Shown here in pieces: positions 1 to 8,782 of a stretch of DNA of 64,000 nt. The stretch is taken from positions 838,621-902,620 of the forward strand of contig CP006977.1 in assembly GCA_000508305.1 (NCBI GenBank). The letters run 5' to 3'. Both the position numbers and the translations under genes were made by a program. The notes under the pieces are model-generated. The model made no database searches. It worked only from the letters and a program-made list of their open reading frames with translations, and was not told the origin of the DNA. The number at the start of each line of letters is the position of its first letter. Within the stretch, counting starts at the first letter, position 1. This stretch comes from Sulfolobus acidocaldarius SUSAZ (lineage in GTDB: Archaea; Thermoproteota; Thermoprotei_A; Sulfolobales; Sulfolobaceae).

Positions 1-918
1 ACCTAATTTAAATCCCATTTGGTTTGCAAAAGTTACATAATATGCAGTTGTAAACAGTGATGCAGATAAAGCTAAGGTGAATGATACGAATTGAGCTTTG
101 CCTTGTCTGGTTGCTATCATTTCCTTAGGGGTAAAGTGGGCTACTGCAGGTGGGTTCACTTTCAACTCTTTAGACTTTAATTTAGCCTGCCTAGCTAGTA
201 TCGGGTCAACATCTTTAGGCCACCAGTTTTTAGGCGGATCTACTGCGAAAAATGAAGATATCAGTGTCAGTATTGCAATTGTACCTCCTATGATGTAAAG
301 GACTTCCTGGAAATACGTCCCCTGGAAGTAATACAGGTAGAGTACGATAAATGGGACAGCCCCATAGCCATAGGCACCATCTATTATTCCCAATCTCCAA
401 CCTCTCTTGTCAGGGTACCATTTGTTTACCATCCCTCCCCCTGCAGCATAACCAATACCTGCTGCTAAACCTCCTATAACTGAGTACCCAAGATATGCAA
501 TCCATGGTTGGAAAGCGTTTGCAAATAAATAGTAGGCTAGGATCATACTTCCTGCAGCAATCAGTAAACTTCTCCTTAGACTTATCAAACCCTTCTCTCT
601 AAACCTCTGATAAATATAGGCTGTGACAGTTGATTGAAAAACGGTGTAAACGGTGAATACGAAGAAGGCAGCTACTAGTGACCAGCCATAATGGCTAATT
701 ACAGTTTTTGAGGCTGCACTCCATCCGTATTGGAATACACTACCAGAGAAGAACGCCAAAAATGCACTGAGTAAAATTAAATTTCTGTTTATTGGATATC
801 CCAACAACCTCTTTGAAATACTTTTAGGATCCTCCCCGATTCTGTACTTCCTCCCGACATCATCAACTAAAACGGTGTACTCTCCAAAAAGAGAAGGAAT
901 CTTGCTTTTCTGTTCCAT
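1..918 (-). CDS. MFS transporter, OxlT-like, partial (3' end outside window)
   Basis: Translating the minus strand from the ATG at 918 gives an open frame of 306 codons to the window edge. It starts MEQKSKIPSLFGEY and has about eight hydrophobic segments, with a loop GWRLGIIDGAYGYGA and a charged central loop rich in Lys and Pro (DPPKNWWPKDVDP). This layout is typical of the oxalate/formate antiporter branch of the major facilitator superfamily, so the product is a cytoplasmic-membrane carrier, probably for a small carboxylate. The substrate cannot be read from sequence. The C-terminal transmembrane half lies beyond base 1. It is transcribed away from the small membrane protein gene at 1260, with a 341-base divergent gap. 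The family call is fairly safe; OxlT-like is tentative. Confidence 0.75.
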   Translation of the reverse strand, partial: MEQKSKIPSLFGEYTVLVDDVGRKYRIGEDPKSISKRLLGYPINRNLILLSAFLAFFSGSVFQYGWSAASKTVISHYGWSLVAAFFVFTVYTVFQSTVTAYIYQRFREKGLISLRRSLLIAAGSMILAYYLFANAFQPWIAYLGYSVIGGLAAGIGYAAGGGMVNKWYPDKRGWRLGIIDGAYGYGAVPFIVLYLYYFQGTYFQEVLYIIGGTIAILTLISSFFAVDPPKNWWPKDVDPILARQAKLKSKELKVNPPAVAHFTPKEMIATRQGKAQFVSFTLALSASLFTTAYYVTFANQMGFKLG

Positions 919-1259
919 TTAATTTCCCTCTATAATATAGTTATATTTTATGAAATATAAAAACTTAATATTATCAATCATAATGAAAACTACATATAAA
1001 AATTTCAAAATCAAGGTTGAAGAACTGCTATTCTTATAACTGACATCGTAATCTATCATTACAGTTTGCAAAATAGTCTTGTAACTATTGACGTTTAATA
1101 CTTTTGAAAATTTGCGCCTATAATGATATTTTTACGACTTAATGTGACAGTTTATTGCATTTATGTTAATTCTGAGGACAGTGATTTTCAAAATTTTTTC
1201 AATATAATTTAATAGTTATCGTTGACAAAATTTTTAAATCTAAAAAATAAATTTTATTT
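919..1259. other. AT-rich divergent intergenic region
   Basis: This 341-base gap separates two divergent genes. A TATA-like run (TTTTTAAATC, 1231-1240) lies about 26 bases before the ATG at 1260, which fits a leaderless transcript on the plus strand. I see no open frame, RNA gene or strong inverted repeat in the rest. Confidence 0.5.
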
Positions 1260-1505
1260 ATGGAAAAGAAAGACGATGATTACGTAATCCATAAAGGGAT
1301 TGTTAACGTATCTGATACTGTTATTTACGTGATTGGCTGGGCAATATTGCTTATAGGAGTAGCAATAGATATTATAGGCATAAGTTCCGAATCTACAGCT
1401 ATTACGGCGGTAGGGATTGCAGCAAACTTGGTGGGCATATTATTAGGTTTATTTAGTGGTGTAATCGGTAATAGGAAGATACCAAAAGGATATGAGGAAC
1501 ATTAA
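1260..1505 (+). CDS. small two-span membrane protein of unknown function
   Basis: An 81-residue protein with a charged N-terminus (MEKKDDDYVIHKG), two hydrophobic segments at roughly residues 21-43 and 47-68, and a polar tail (NRKIPKGYEEH). I do not recognise the family. The ATG lies about 26 bases after a TATA-like box, the usual spacing for a leaderless Sulfolobus gene, which supports it being real. It stands alone, 116 bases before the alcohol dehydrogenase gene on the same strand. It is an integral membrane protein with no visible catalytic motif. Confidence 0.6.
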   Translation: MEKKDDDYVIHKGIVNVSDTVIYVIGWAILLIGVAIDIIGISSESTAITAVGIAANLVGILLGLFSGVIGNRKIPKGYEEH

Positions 1506-1621
1506 TTTAGGATAAAAAGCGAGTAGATTTTTTCTTTATTTAACCAATTAATTTGAATAGGGAAATTGCGTATTGAAGAAAAAATGTATTTATGTTACTC
1601 TAATTTTGGCTTGTCCTATAT

Positions 1622-2665
1622 ATGCCTTCCATGTTGACAAAACAACTATTAAAACGTATTAAAGAATATTCTATTAACATGTACAAAGTGGAATACCCAT
1701 CTACCCAGGTCATATACGGTAAGGACGCCTTAGATTGGTTAGCCAATTTGAAGTCGTCTAAGGTAGGAATAGTTACCACCAGAAGTCTATTGCAGGGTAA
1801 GACTCTTTCATTGGTGACTAGGTTAGTTAATGCAGATGTAATAGAGGGTCCACGGCAGCACGTTCCAGAAGATGACGTTATTGTATTAAAGGAAAAGGTA
1901 GGGAACTACGAGATTATCATAGGATTAGGGGGAGGAAGTATAATTGATGGTCTAAAGTTGGTTTTAGAGGAGAAAACTAAGTACATAGTAATTCCTACAA
2001 CCTTATCTGGAGCTGAACACACTAGGAGTGGAGGCTATACAACACAAGGCTTGAAGAGGAGTAAGCTAGGAAAAGAGCCCGATATCGTAATACTCGACCC
2101 CAGGGCTACCCTTGAAACACCTAAATGGTTACTCGTGTCATCTGCAGTGAGGTCAATTGATCACGCAGTTGAAGCCCTTTATTCGAGGGATTCTACACCT
2201 TTTGTGGATTCATTAGCCAAGGAAGGCTTTCATAAAATTGTAAATTGCCTTAGGGATATTGATTCTCTAGACAGTAGGTTAGAGTGCCAAATAGGAGTTT
2301 GGCTGTCATCTCTCACCATGAGGTATGCGAGAATGGGCATGAGCCATATGTTTGGCTATGTTTTCGGACCCAGGTTTAACATTCCTCATGGTTACACTTC
2401 ATGTATATCCCTTCCAACAGCTATCAAATTTAATTATGAGGCATCTAAGGAGAAACTGAAATCAATTGAAAAGGACAAACCTCTGTACGAATTTCTAGAT
2501 AACTTCCTTATGGAAATTGGTGTCAGGAGAAAATTGTCTGAGTACACTAGTCTAGAGGAAGCTCTTAAATATGCTGAAATATTTTCACAATTATCAAATA
2601 ATAGTGGAAATCCTACTAAACTGTCCGTAGATGATGCAAAGAAGTTCATTCAGGAGGTTTACTAA
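1622..2665 (+). CDS. iron-containing alcohol dehydrogenase family protein
   Basis: A 347-residue member of the group III Fe-dependent dehydrogenases (glycerol dehydrogenase, maleylacetate reductase, dehydroquinate-synthase-like fold). The N-terminal Rossmann-like half carries the nucleotide-binding signature GLGGGSIIDGLK and IPTTLSGAEHTRS. The C-terminal helical half carries IDHAVEALYS, GMSHMFGYVFG and NIPHGYTS, whose histidines are the usual metal ligands. The SGAEHT segment resembles maleylacetate reductases more than glycerol dehydrogenases, but the substrate is unresolved. A second ATG three codons in (1631) and one at residue 20 are possible alternative starts. It is followed by a T-rich stretch (CCTCTTTTTTAG near 2671) that could end transcription. 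Confidence 0.8.
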   Translation: MPSMLTKQLLKRIKEYSINMYKVEYPSTQVIYGKDALDWLANLKSSKVGIVTTRSLLQGKTLSLVTRLVNADVIEGPRQHVPEDDVIVLKEKVGNYEIIIGLGGGSIIDGLKLVLEEKTKYIVIPTTLSGAEHTRSGGYTTQGLKRSKLGKEPDIVILDPRATLETPKWLLVSSAVRSIDHAVEALYSRDSTPFVDSLAKEGFHKIVNCLRDIDSLDSRLECQIGVWLSSLTMRYARMGMSHMFGYVFGPRFNIPHGYTSCISLPTAIKFNYEASKEKLKSIEKDKPLYEFLDNFLMEIGVRRKLSEYTSLEEALKYAEIFSQLSNNSGNPTKLSVDDAKKFIQEVY

Positions 2666-2770
2666 CCATAGTCCTCTTTTTTAGTAATTCTTAAGGAAAT
2701 TACCAACTTTGTCCAGTTTTATTCATAAACATGATTAAATAAGTTTTAAACGTCTTTTATTGATTAACAG

Positions 2771-2817
2771 GACGTCAAAATTACGTTAAAAATTTAACAT
2801 CACGTGACGTCAAATTT
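2771..2817. promoter_or_regulatory. GACGTC/CACGTG repeat cluster upstream of the Lrp gene
   Basis: Two direct copies of GACGTCAAA lie at 2771-2779 and 2806-2814, each containing the palindrome GACGTC. Between them are the inverted repeat GTTAAA-AA-TTTAAC (2785-2798) and CACGTG (2801-2806), which overlaps the second GACGTC by one base. The cluster sits 115-160 bases before the Lrp/AsnC start codon. That is a plausible operator for an autoregulating Lrp protein, but this is inference from layout. Confidence 0.35.
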
Positions 2818-2930
2818 GTAAAAATTGTAATATTATTGGCTCAAAATAAGTTAAAGTTTCAAGTCATCAAAAGCGATTCTTACATTTCTTGTAATAACTC
2901 TTTTATGTTTGTAAATATATTTAATAATTA

Positions 2931-3395
2931 ATGAGTGTTAGTTCAATCAAGCTAGATGATATTGATGAAACAATTCTCAACATACTTAGGTATAACGCTA
3001 AAAAAAGTTTAAAGGAATTATCAGATGAGTTGGGAATCCCCATTAGCACAGTGAGATATAGGATTAAGAGGCTTGAAGACTCACAAATAATAAGAGGATA
3101 TGTTGCAGTTGTTGATAGGCTTAATTTAGGTTTAAGTGTGTCATTAGTTATGGAAGTTGAGACTGTGCCGTACTCCATAAAGAAGGTCGCCCAAGAGTTA
3201 GGTCAAATTCCTGAAGTTGCCCGAATTTATGGACTCGATAGTGGTCCAAAATTACACATTCATATGATCTTTAAGGATGAGTCTAGTGCGCATCAATTTA
3301 TCACGAACAGACTTTACAATATTAAGGGGATTAAGAGTGTCTCGATCTCTAGAATAATTGAGAGATATAAGATAGATCCATCTATATTACTGTAA
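2931..3395 (+). CDS. Lrp/AsnC family transcription regulator
   Basis: A 154-residue DNA-binding regulator. Residues about 8-65 form the AsnC-type winged helix-turn-helix (LDDIDETILNILRYNAKKS, then LSDELGIPISTVRYRIKRL). Residues 75-150 form the RAM ligand-binding/oligomerisation domain, ending in ISRIIERYKIDPSILL. Family members sense amino acids or other small metabolites and act as dimers or octamers. The ATG lies about 26 bases after TTTTATG, which suggests a leaderless mRNA. The gene converges on the oxidoreductase operon (38-base gap at the 3' ends). It may therefore regulate either that operon or the neighbouring dehydrogenase, but no target site is proven. Confidence 0.88.
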   Translation: MSVSSIKLDDIDETILNILRYNAKKSLKELSDELGIPISTVRYRIKRLEDSQIIRGYVAVVDRLNLGLSVSLVMEVETVPYSIKKVAQELGQIPEVARIYGLDSGPKLHIHMIFKDESSAHQFITNRLYNIKGIKSVSISRIIERYKIDPSILL

Positions 3396-3433
3396 AAAAG
3401 TAAAAAGAAAAATTTTATCTTTCATTTTTCTCT

Positions 3434-4450
3434 TTAGTTATCGTCAATTTTCACGTTAAGTGATTTTATCGGCATAACTCCTGGTATTTCCCAATCCTCA
3501 TACATCTCATCGACCATTCTCTGGAAATATTCCACGTCTTCTTCGGTGAAGTGGGAGAATCTTCCTTGCTTCTCCAAGAACTCCCTCACGGGCTTTCTTT
3601 TAGTTCGTCCTTCCACAATGCTCTTTGTTGGCTCATCATATACTATCTTACCTTCAATGTACTCATACAAGGGCCATATTCCTGTCTCCACTGCTAGTAC
3701 TCCAAGTTCATGGGAGAATTGAGGATCATAGTCCCATCCTTTAGGACATGGGTCCAGGGAGTGTATAAATGTCGGTCCACCTATCTCTAATGCTTTTCTA
3801 ATTTTATTAAGACCGTCCAGTGGGTAGGCAGGATTCATTGTAGCAGCATATTTAATTGTTCTGTGTCCTGCTATAATCATAGGGACAACACTCTTTTTCC
3901 ATCTCCTCTTCATTATTCTTCTTACCTTTCCGGGTCTACTGAAGGTTGTCTGAGCACCGTAAGGTGTCATACTAGTCTCCTGAATATCCGTGTTAGCTGA
4001 GGACTCATTGTCATAGAGTATTATAAGTAAATTGTAGTCATAAGTCATAGCATTCGATACACCTGACAGTCCCATATCTGCACAGCCTAAATCACCGCAA
4101 AAGGCGATAACGTTTATAGGTTCTTGTTTAATTTTACCTTTCCTCATTAGCGCTTTAAGCGCTGCTGCAGTACCTAATGCCGCTGCCCCTGAACCTCCTA
4201 ATTGTGTATGCACCCATGGTACAACCCATGACGTTGTATAGTACGTCGTATTGGCTACATACATACAACCTGTGGCTCCTATCACTATTGTTCTTGGTCC
4301 GGCAGATTTAGCTAGGAATCTCATCAGTAGTGCTGACTCGCACCCTTGACAGGTTCTATGACCTGATGTATAAAACTCCTCTAAGGGAGCGTCTTTTATT
4401 GTCTTAATAATTGTTTTATACGCTCTTTCCTCTCTTTCCTTCTCCACCAT
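3434..4450 (-). CDS. porB: 2-oxoacid:ferredoxin oxidoreductase, beta (TPP) subunit
   Basis: A 338-residue thiamine-diphosphate-binding subunit. The N-terminal part has the iron-sulfur cysteines of this family (HRTCQGCESALL, then GATGCMYV). The TPP/Mg motif runs from FCGDLGCADMG to YDNESSANT. It closes the operon gamma-delta, alpha, beta and starts 13 bases after the alpha stop. In the complex, TPP on this subunit attacks the 2-oxoacid, and electrons leave through the Fe-S clusters to ferredoxin. The annotation in such genomes is usually pyruvate synthase; see the alpha subunit for why the substrate may differ. Confidence 0.85.
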   Translation of the reverse strand: MVEKEREERAYKTIIKTIKDAPLEEFYTSGHRTCQGCESALLMRFLAKSAGPRTIVIGATGCMYVANTTYYTTSWVVPWVHTQLGGSGAAALGTAAALKALMRKGKIKQEPINVIAFCGDLGCADMGLSGVSNAMTYDYNLLIILYDNESSANTDIQETSMTPYGAQTTFSRPGKVRRIMKRRWKKSVVPMIIAGHRTIKYAATMNPAYPLDGLNKIRKALEIGGPTFIHSLDPCPKGWDYDPQFSHELGVLAVETGIWPLYEYIEGKIVYDEPTKSIVEGRTKRKPVREFLEKQGRFSHFTEEDVEYFQRMVDEMYEDWEIPGVMPIKSLNVKIDDN

Positions 4451-4463
4451 ACCTGATCACCTT

Positions 4464-5711
4464 TTACCAGGGATCACCTCTAACTCCTGCCCAATATACG
4501 GGCTTAGTTATGGGGGTATCCCTATGCTCATAACCGATCTTGATTATTTTCTCTACATCTTGTATTGTTACTTCCCTTCCACCTAAACCTCCTATGAATC
4601 CTAAAACCTTTGGTCTCTGATCTAAGTCATATAATGCTGATCTTATTTCCTGATACACAGCCCCTCCCCTATTTGGTGATCCAATTGAGTAATCCCTGTC
4701 AACTACGCATACTACTCTTGTATTGCCTAGGTATTTCATTACGTCCTGCGTGGGAAATGGTCTGAACCACCTTAATCTTAGCATTCCAGCCTTATACCCC
4801 TCTTGCCTCATCTTCTTTATTGCCACCTTCATTGGTTTAGACACAGTTCCCATCCCTACTAAGATAACTTCAGCATCATCCGTCATGAATGGTTCCACAA
4901 AAGGATTTTCAGGTAACTCAATCTCCTTAGTAGTTCCTGGATATCTTCCAAATACCTTCTTAAAATTATCATAAGCCTCTACAATCACATTCCTTGCCCT
5001 TTCCATTGCTTCATCATGCTGTCTTCTCAACTCCATTACCCAGTCTTCATTTACCTGTGGAGCTACAGATATCGGGTTATCAGGATGAACCATGTATTTG
5101 CCCCTATTATAAGGGGGAAGAAACTCTTTTGCCAATTCTTTAGGTGGTAATCTCACTATTTGCTCTGCATGGGTTAGAAAACCTCCATCCATTGACACAC
5201 CTACGGGTAATAGTACTCTAGGATCCTCACCAACCCTGTAAGCAATAAGGGTAGTGTCAAATGCCTCCTGTGCAGTATCAACCCAGACCAGTAACCAACC
5301 AACATCTCTGACCATCAATGCGTCATTATGTTCTACACCATAGGCTCCAGGATCGTCTAATGCTCTATTTCCAATTATCGCAACCACAGGTGCTCTATCT
5401 GTTGCAGTAACAACTATCGCCTCCATTCCATACATCCAGCCTGTACCACTACTGCCCACTAGAGTTCTTGCACCAACTAAGGAGGCATGTTTGACAGCTT
5501 CAAACTGTCCATGCTCCCCCTCGGCAATAACGAACTCAGCATCCAATTCACCGTCTGCTATTAACTTAGAAATAGTATCCATTACCTCAGTGTATGGTCT
5601 AATAGGATATGCTGTAACAACATCCACATCAGCATACATTGCGGCATGAGCTACAGCTTGTGTTCCATTCATTAATACTTCTTTTTCAATTAATTTTCTA
5701 GTCTCAGTCAT
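4464..5711 (-). CDS. porA: 2-oxoacid:ferredoxin oxidoreductase, alpha subunit
   Basis: A 415-residue catalytic partner subunit. I place the start at the ATG 5711-5709 (MTETRKLIEK). It overlaps the stop of the upstream gamma-delta gene as ATGA, while the longer frame to 5771 would only add codons shared with that gene. Domain I (residues about 1-230) holds the substrate loop AYPIRPYTEVMD and IAEGEHGQFEAV. NRALDDPGAYGVEHND is the loop over the active site. The C-terminal domain II begins near AEVILVGMGTVS. In pyruvate enzymes the loop normally reads YPITP; Arg in place of Thr has been described for oxalate oxidoreductase, so the substrate call is open. Confidence 0.85.
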   Translation of the reverse strand: MTETRKLIEKEVLMNGTQAVAHAAMYADVDVVTAYPIRPYTEVMDTISKLIADGELDAEFVIAEGEHGQFEAVKHASLVGARTLVGSSGTGWMYGMEAIVVTATDRAPVVAIIGNRALDDPGAYGVEHNDALMVRDVGWLLVWVDTAQEAFDTTLIAYRVGEDPRVLLPVGVSMDGGFLTHAEQIVRLPPKELAKEFLPPYNRGKYMVHPDNPISVAPQVNEDWVMELRRQHDEAMERARNVIVEAYDNFKKVFGRYPGTTKEIELPENPFVEPFMTDDAEVILVGMGTVSKPMKVAIKKMRQEGYKAGMLRLRWFRPFPTQDVMKYLGNTRVVCVVDRDYSIGSPNRGGAVYQEIRSALYDLDQRPKVLGFIGGLGGREVTIQDVEKIIKIGYEHRDTPITKPVYWAGVRGDPW

Positions 5712-6808
5712 CTTCCCAACCCCGGAACGTACACCCTTTCTTTTCTTGCTTGTCTGACCTGATTTAGCCAATCCTTATACTTCACCTTATTTTCCTTCCA
5801 CATTCCATACGGTCTCCTATAATCTGTAAACATCTTCTCATCAACCATGACTATACAATCCTTTACAGGACAAACTTCCGCGCAAATTCCACAGCCTACA
5901 CAGTAATCATAAGCAATGTCATAATAACCATCAGGTGTTTCATCAAAACACTCGTCAGGACAGTAAATCCAGCACAATTTGCATTTAATACATGTGTCGA
6001 AGTTTACGGTAGGTCTCTCTGATTTTGTTGTCCCCCTCTTAAATTGCTCATTTCTTCCACCTCTAGGGACTGCGGGTACTACTGCGCCATCTAGCATTTC
6101 TTGCCAAGTTAATAGTCTAGGTGGATTGTAAGGGAAGTCTATCCCCTCTCCCCTCATGATCCTTCTGTAATCGACTGAAGAATATGCCTCTTTTATTGCA
6201 GAAATTCTCTTTTCAGGATTAGTCTTCTTTTCGCTCACAAATTTCACAAGGTGTTCAAGGTCGATTATATCTGGTCTTAATCTCGCCAATGCCCCCCATA
6301 TTTTCTCCATAGTTAAGTCGTCCTTGAATACCCATAGACCAGAAAATGACGTATCACCCTTCACTACACCTAAAGTCCAGTCAAAATTCTTCTTGGGAAC
6401 CATCTTTGCCAATTCATCCAATCTTCTGTTAGAAGTCACTATCATTGTACCATTCTCCTTAAGTTTCAGGTTTATTGGTTGAACTCCTTGCCATGCCCAC
6501 GATTCCACACCCTTTAGTAAAGTGTCATCAACTACAATGATACTGTCAACAAGATCTGGTTCAACTCTAGTTGAGTATCCTATTAGGTCTTCTTCGCTTA
6601 TTCCATTTCCTATTCCAACATAATATTTAGCTGGCACTCCATTTCTCTCAGGGGAGTCTCCATACCTTCCAAATGAAAGGGCTGGTTTTCCCATCTCTCT
6701 GGCTGTGTAGACAATGCCCTCAGCTATGTACTTGGCTAGTCTTTTCTGAAATATGCCCCTATACGTGATCTCTACATATACCGGCTCTCCTGATTGCACT
6801 CTCATCAA
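5708..6808 (-). CDS. 2-oxoacid:ferredoxin oxidoreductase, fused gamma-delta subunit
   Basis: A 366-residue fusion. Residues about 10-190 are the gamma domain (VEITYRGIFQKRLAKYIAEG, then FGRYGDSPERNG). Residues about 265-325 are a delta-type 2[4Fe-4S] ferredoxin with CIKCKLCWIYCP and CVGCGICAEVCP, both with complete CxxCxxCxxxCP sets. It shuttles electrons from the TPP site to external ferredoxin. It is the first gene of a tight three-gene operon and overlaps alpha by four bases. An AT-rich TATA-like stretch lies just upstream on the minus strand (about 6825-6850). Fused gamma-delta is less common than separate subunits and also occurs in oxalate oxidoreductase. Confidence 0.85.
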   Translation of the reverse strand: MMRVQSGEPVYVEITYRGIFQKRLAKYIAEGIVYTAREMGKPALSFGRYGDSPERNGVPAKYYVGIGNGISEEDLIGYSTRVEPDLVDSIIVVDDTLLKGVESWAWQGVQPINLKLKENGTMIVTSNRRLDELAKMVPKKNFDWTLGVVKGDTSFSGLWVFKDDLTMEKIWGALARLRPDIIDLEHLVKFVSEKKTNPEKRISAIKEAYSSVDYRRIMRGEGIDFPYNPPRLLTWQEMLDGAVVPAVPRGGRNEQFKRGTTKSERPTVNFDTCIKCKLCWIYCPDECFDETPDGYYDIAYDYCVGCGICAEVCPVKDCIVMVDEKMFTDYRRPYGMWKENKVKYKDWLNQVRQARKERVYVPGLGR

Positions 6809-7064
6809 AATATATTTTTTTATCTTAGTATATATACATTAATATAAAATTTTAACAAAATATATTTTGTCCTATCTAACTTTAAAGTCATGAGTATGGG
6901 AAAGTATTTAAAAAATTTGCAACTATAGTTTACTGTAAAATACATTAATTCTTAATTACTACAAAGCTAAAACTGGTTTCAGAACTAGGAAAAAGAGAAG
7001 GTTAACTCATACTATAAGTTAAGGAATAAAAGACACAACTATATGAAGCGTAATATTTTCACTA

Positions 7065-8111
7065 TTACTCGACTATTTTAGCGCTGATTAAGTCCTTAAT
7101 TCGTTTTATAATGTTACTCTCATCAAATGTGTAAAACGTTATCGCAATACCTTTTCTGCCCATCCTCCCAGTTCTCCCAACCCTATGTATATATGTCTCA
7201 ATGTCTCTAGGAGCGTCAAAATTAATTATTATATTTACATCTATTACGTCAATTCCCCTTGAAGCCAGATCAGTTGCCACTAGTATGTTGTATCTACCGT
7301 TCTTAAAGCCATAAAAGTTCTTCATCCTCACTGACTGTGGCATATCTCCACTCAGCAAGCCGTTTCTTATCCCCTTGTTCTCCAGAAGGTAATGTAATCT
7401 CTTGGCTCTCTCCCTAGTTCTAGTGAAGACTATTATCTTATCTTTTCCATCTATCTCATCCAGTAGTTTAGCCACCTTATCAGTCCAGTCATTTCTAGCT
7501 CTTATGAATTCATGCTGTACTTCCTCTACAGGTTTGTACTCATCTAGTACTATTTTCTCTGCATCAGGTGAGAACTCTGTGGCTAGTTCGGCGATCTTCT
7601 CTGGTATAGTTGCTGAAAATAGACCTACTATTTCAGGCTTTGAGTTATTTAATATCATTCTTATATCGTCAATAAATCCCATATCAAGCATCCGATCAGC
7701 CTCATCAATTATGACTACCTCAAATTTCGAAAAGTCAATTTCTTCCTTGCTCCACAAATCCAATAATCTACCGGGAGTACCTATAACTATCCTAGCCTGT
7801 TTCTGTCCTTCATACTTCACTCCTCCTATAACTAGACTAAAATCAACCTGTTTGTATTTACCTAACTTCCTGAGCTCATCAAGTATCTGTGATGCCAGCT
7901 CTCTGGTAGGAGAGAGAATCAAGGCTGTCTTCCCGCTCTCTAGGATAGGGATTAAGTAGGAGGCTGTTTTACCAGATCCTGTCTTTGCTTGGACTATTAC
8001 GCTTTTTCCCACAAGAAGCCTAGGAATTACTTCCTGTTGAACCCTTGTAGGTTTTTCATAATTAGCGTCACTCAATGCATTCCTCATTTCAATACTTAGA
8101 TTTTCGAACAT
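7065..8111 (-). CDS. DEAD-box ATP-dependent RNA helicase
   Basis: A compact 348-residue superfamily 2 helicase with all core motifs in order: Q motif (KPTRVQQ), Walker A (AKTGSGKT), Ia (PTRELASQ), GTPGR, DEAD (IIDEADRMLDMGF), SAT (LFSATIPEKI), then in domain 2 VFTRTRERAKRL, VATDLASRGIDV and HRVGRTGR. There are no N- or C-terminal extensions, so it is a minimal two-RecA-domain helicase. It is likely to unwind RNA duplexes in ribosome assembly or RNA decay; a specific target cannot be inferred. It is monocistronic, ending 256 bases from the oxidoreductase operon. Confidence 0.92.
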   Translation of the reverse strand: MFENLSIEMRNALSDANYEKPTRVQQEVIPRLLVGKSVIVQAKTGSGKTASYLIPILESGKTALILSPTRELASQILDELRKLGKYKQVDFSLVIGGVKYEGQKQARIVIGTPGRLLDLWSKEEIDFSKFEVVIIDEADRMLDMGFIDDIRMILNNSKPEIVGLFSATIPEKIAELATEFSPDAEKIVLDEYKPVEEVQHEFIRARNDWTDKVAKLLDEIDGKDKIIVFTRTRERAKRLHYLLENKGIRNGLLSGDMPQSVRMKNFYGFKNGRYNILVATDLASRGIDVIDVNIIINFDAPRDIETYIHRVGRTGRMGRKGIAITFYTFDESNIIKRIKDLISAKIVE

Positions 8112-8162
8112 AACAGTGATACTGGAATATTGACACTAATAAAGTTGAGTGAACTATGAAAT

Positions 8163-8234
<72 letters not shown>

Positions 8235-8345
8235 TTTTGTAAAGGTGACATCGAAATAGAACTTTATGATATCCATAATCCATCTATTCATGTATCTTCC
8301 AACACGAATGTTATTCTTTAAATTCCACAGTTCATAAATAGATTT

Positions 8346-8684
8346 ATGACCTCTTCACCATCAGACCATTTAGCTAACGAGAGGACCTTTCTTGCATGGA
8401 TAAGAACAGGAATCGCATTAATAGGTTTCGGTTTTGTGATAGCGAGATTCGCATTATTCCTTGAAGTATTAAGGGGAGGTAAGACTACAGGATCGTCAGT
8501 AATTTATGGTGAGATCATGATAGTTTTGGGAGGAATAATGATAGCCTATGGTACTTATAACTACTTGAGAAATGAAAAGGATTTGAAAAACAACACTTTT
8601 ACACCGAGGACAACTGAGAATACTATTTTTGCAACATTTGTGCTTCTCATAGCAATAGTACTTGCGTTAATAATAATAGCCTAA
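8346..8684 (+). CDS. DUF202 (YidH-type) membrane protein
   Basis: A 112-residue membrane protein with the DUF202 hallmark near its N-terminus ([18 protein letters not shown]). It has three hydrophobic segments at about residues 18-40, 55-73 and 90-111. Family function is unknown. The ATG lies about 25 bases after CTTTAAATTC, which fits leaderless transcription. It sits alone between the hairpin pair and a convergent transporter gene. Confidence 0.85.
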   Translation: MTSSPSDHLANERTFLAWIRTGIALIGFGFVIARFALFLEVLRGGKTTGSSVIYGEIMIVLGGIMIAYGTYNYLRNEKDLKNNTFTPRTTENTIFATFVLLIAIVLALIIIA

Positions 8685-8782
8685 TAAACGATCTGAAGTT
8701 CTTTTACCTTTTCGTCTATTGGTTCCATAGATTTTATAGGTTAGCTTAACTTATTATTGATCTGTCACAATCGAGAATTACA

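Noticed and set aside
7402-7959. 185-codon open frame antisense to the DEAD-box helicase
   Set aside because: It lies wholly within a gene with every helicase motif intact, and its Ser/Leu-rich product has no family features.
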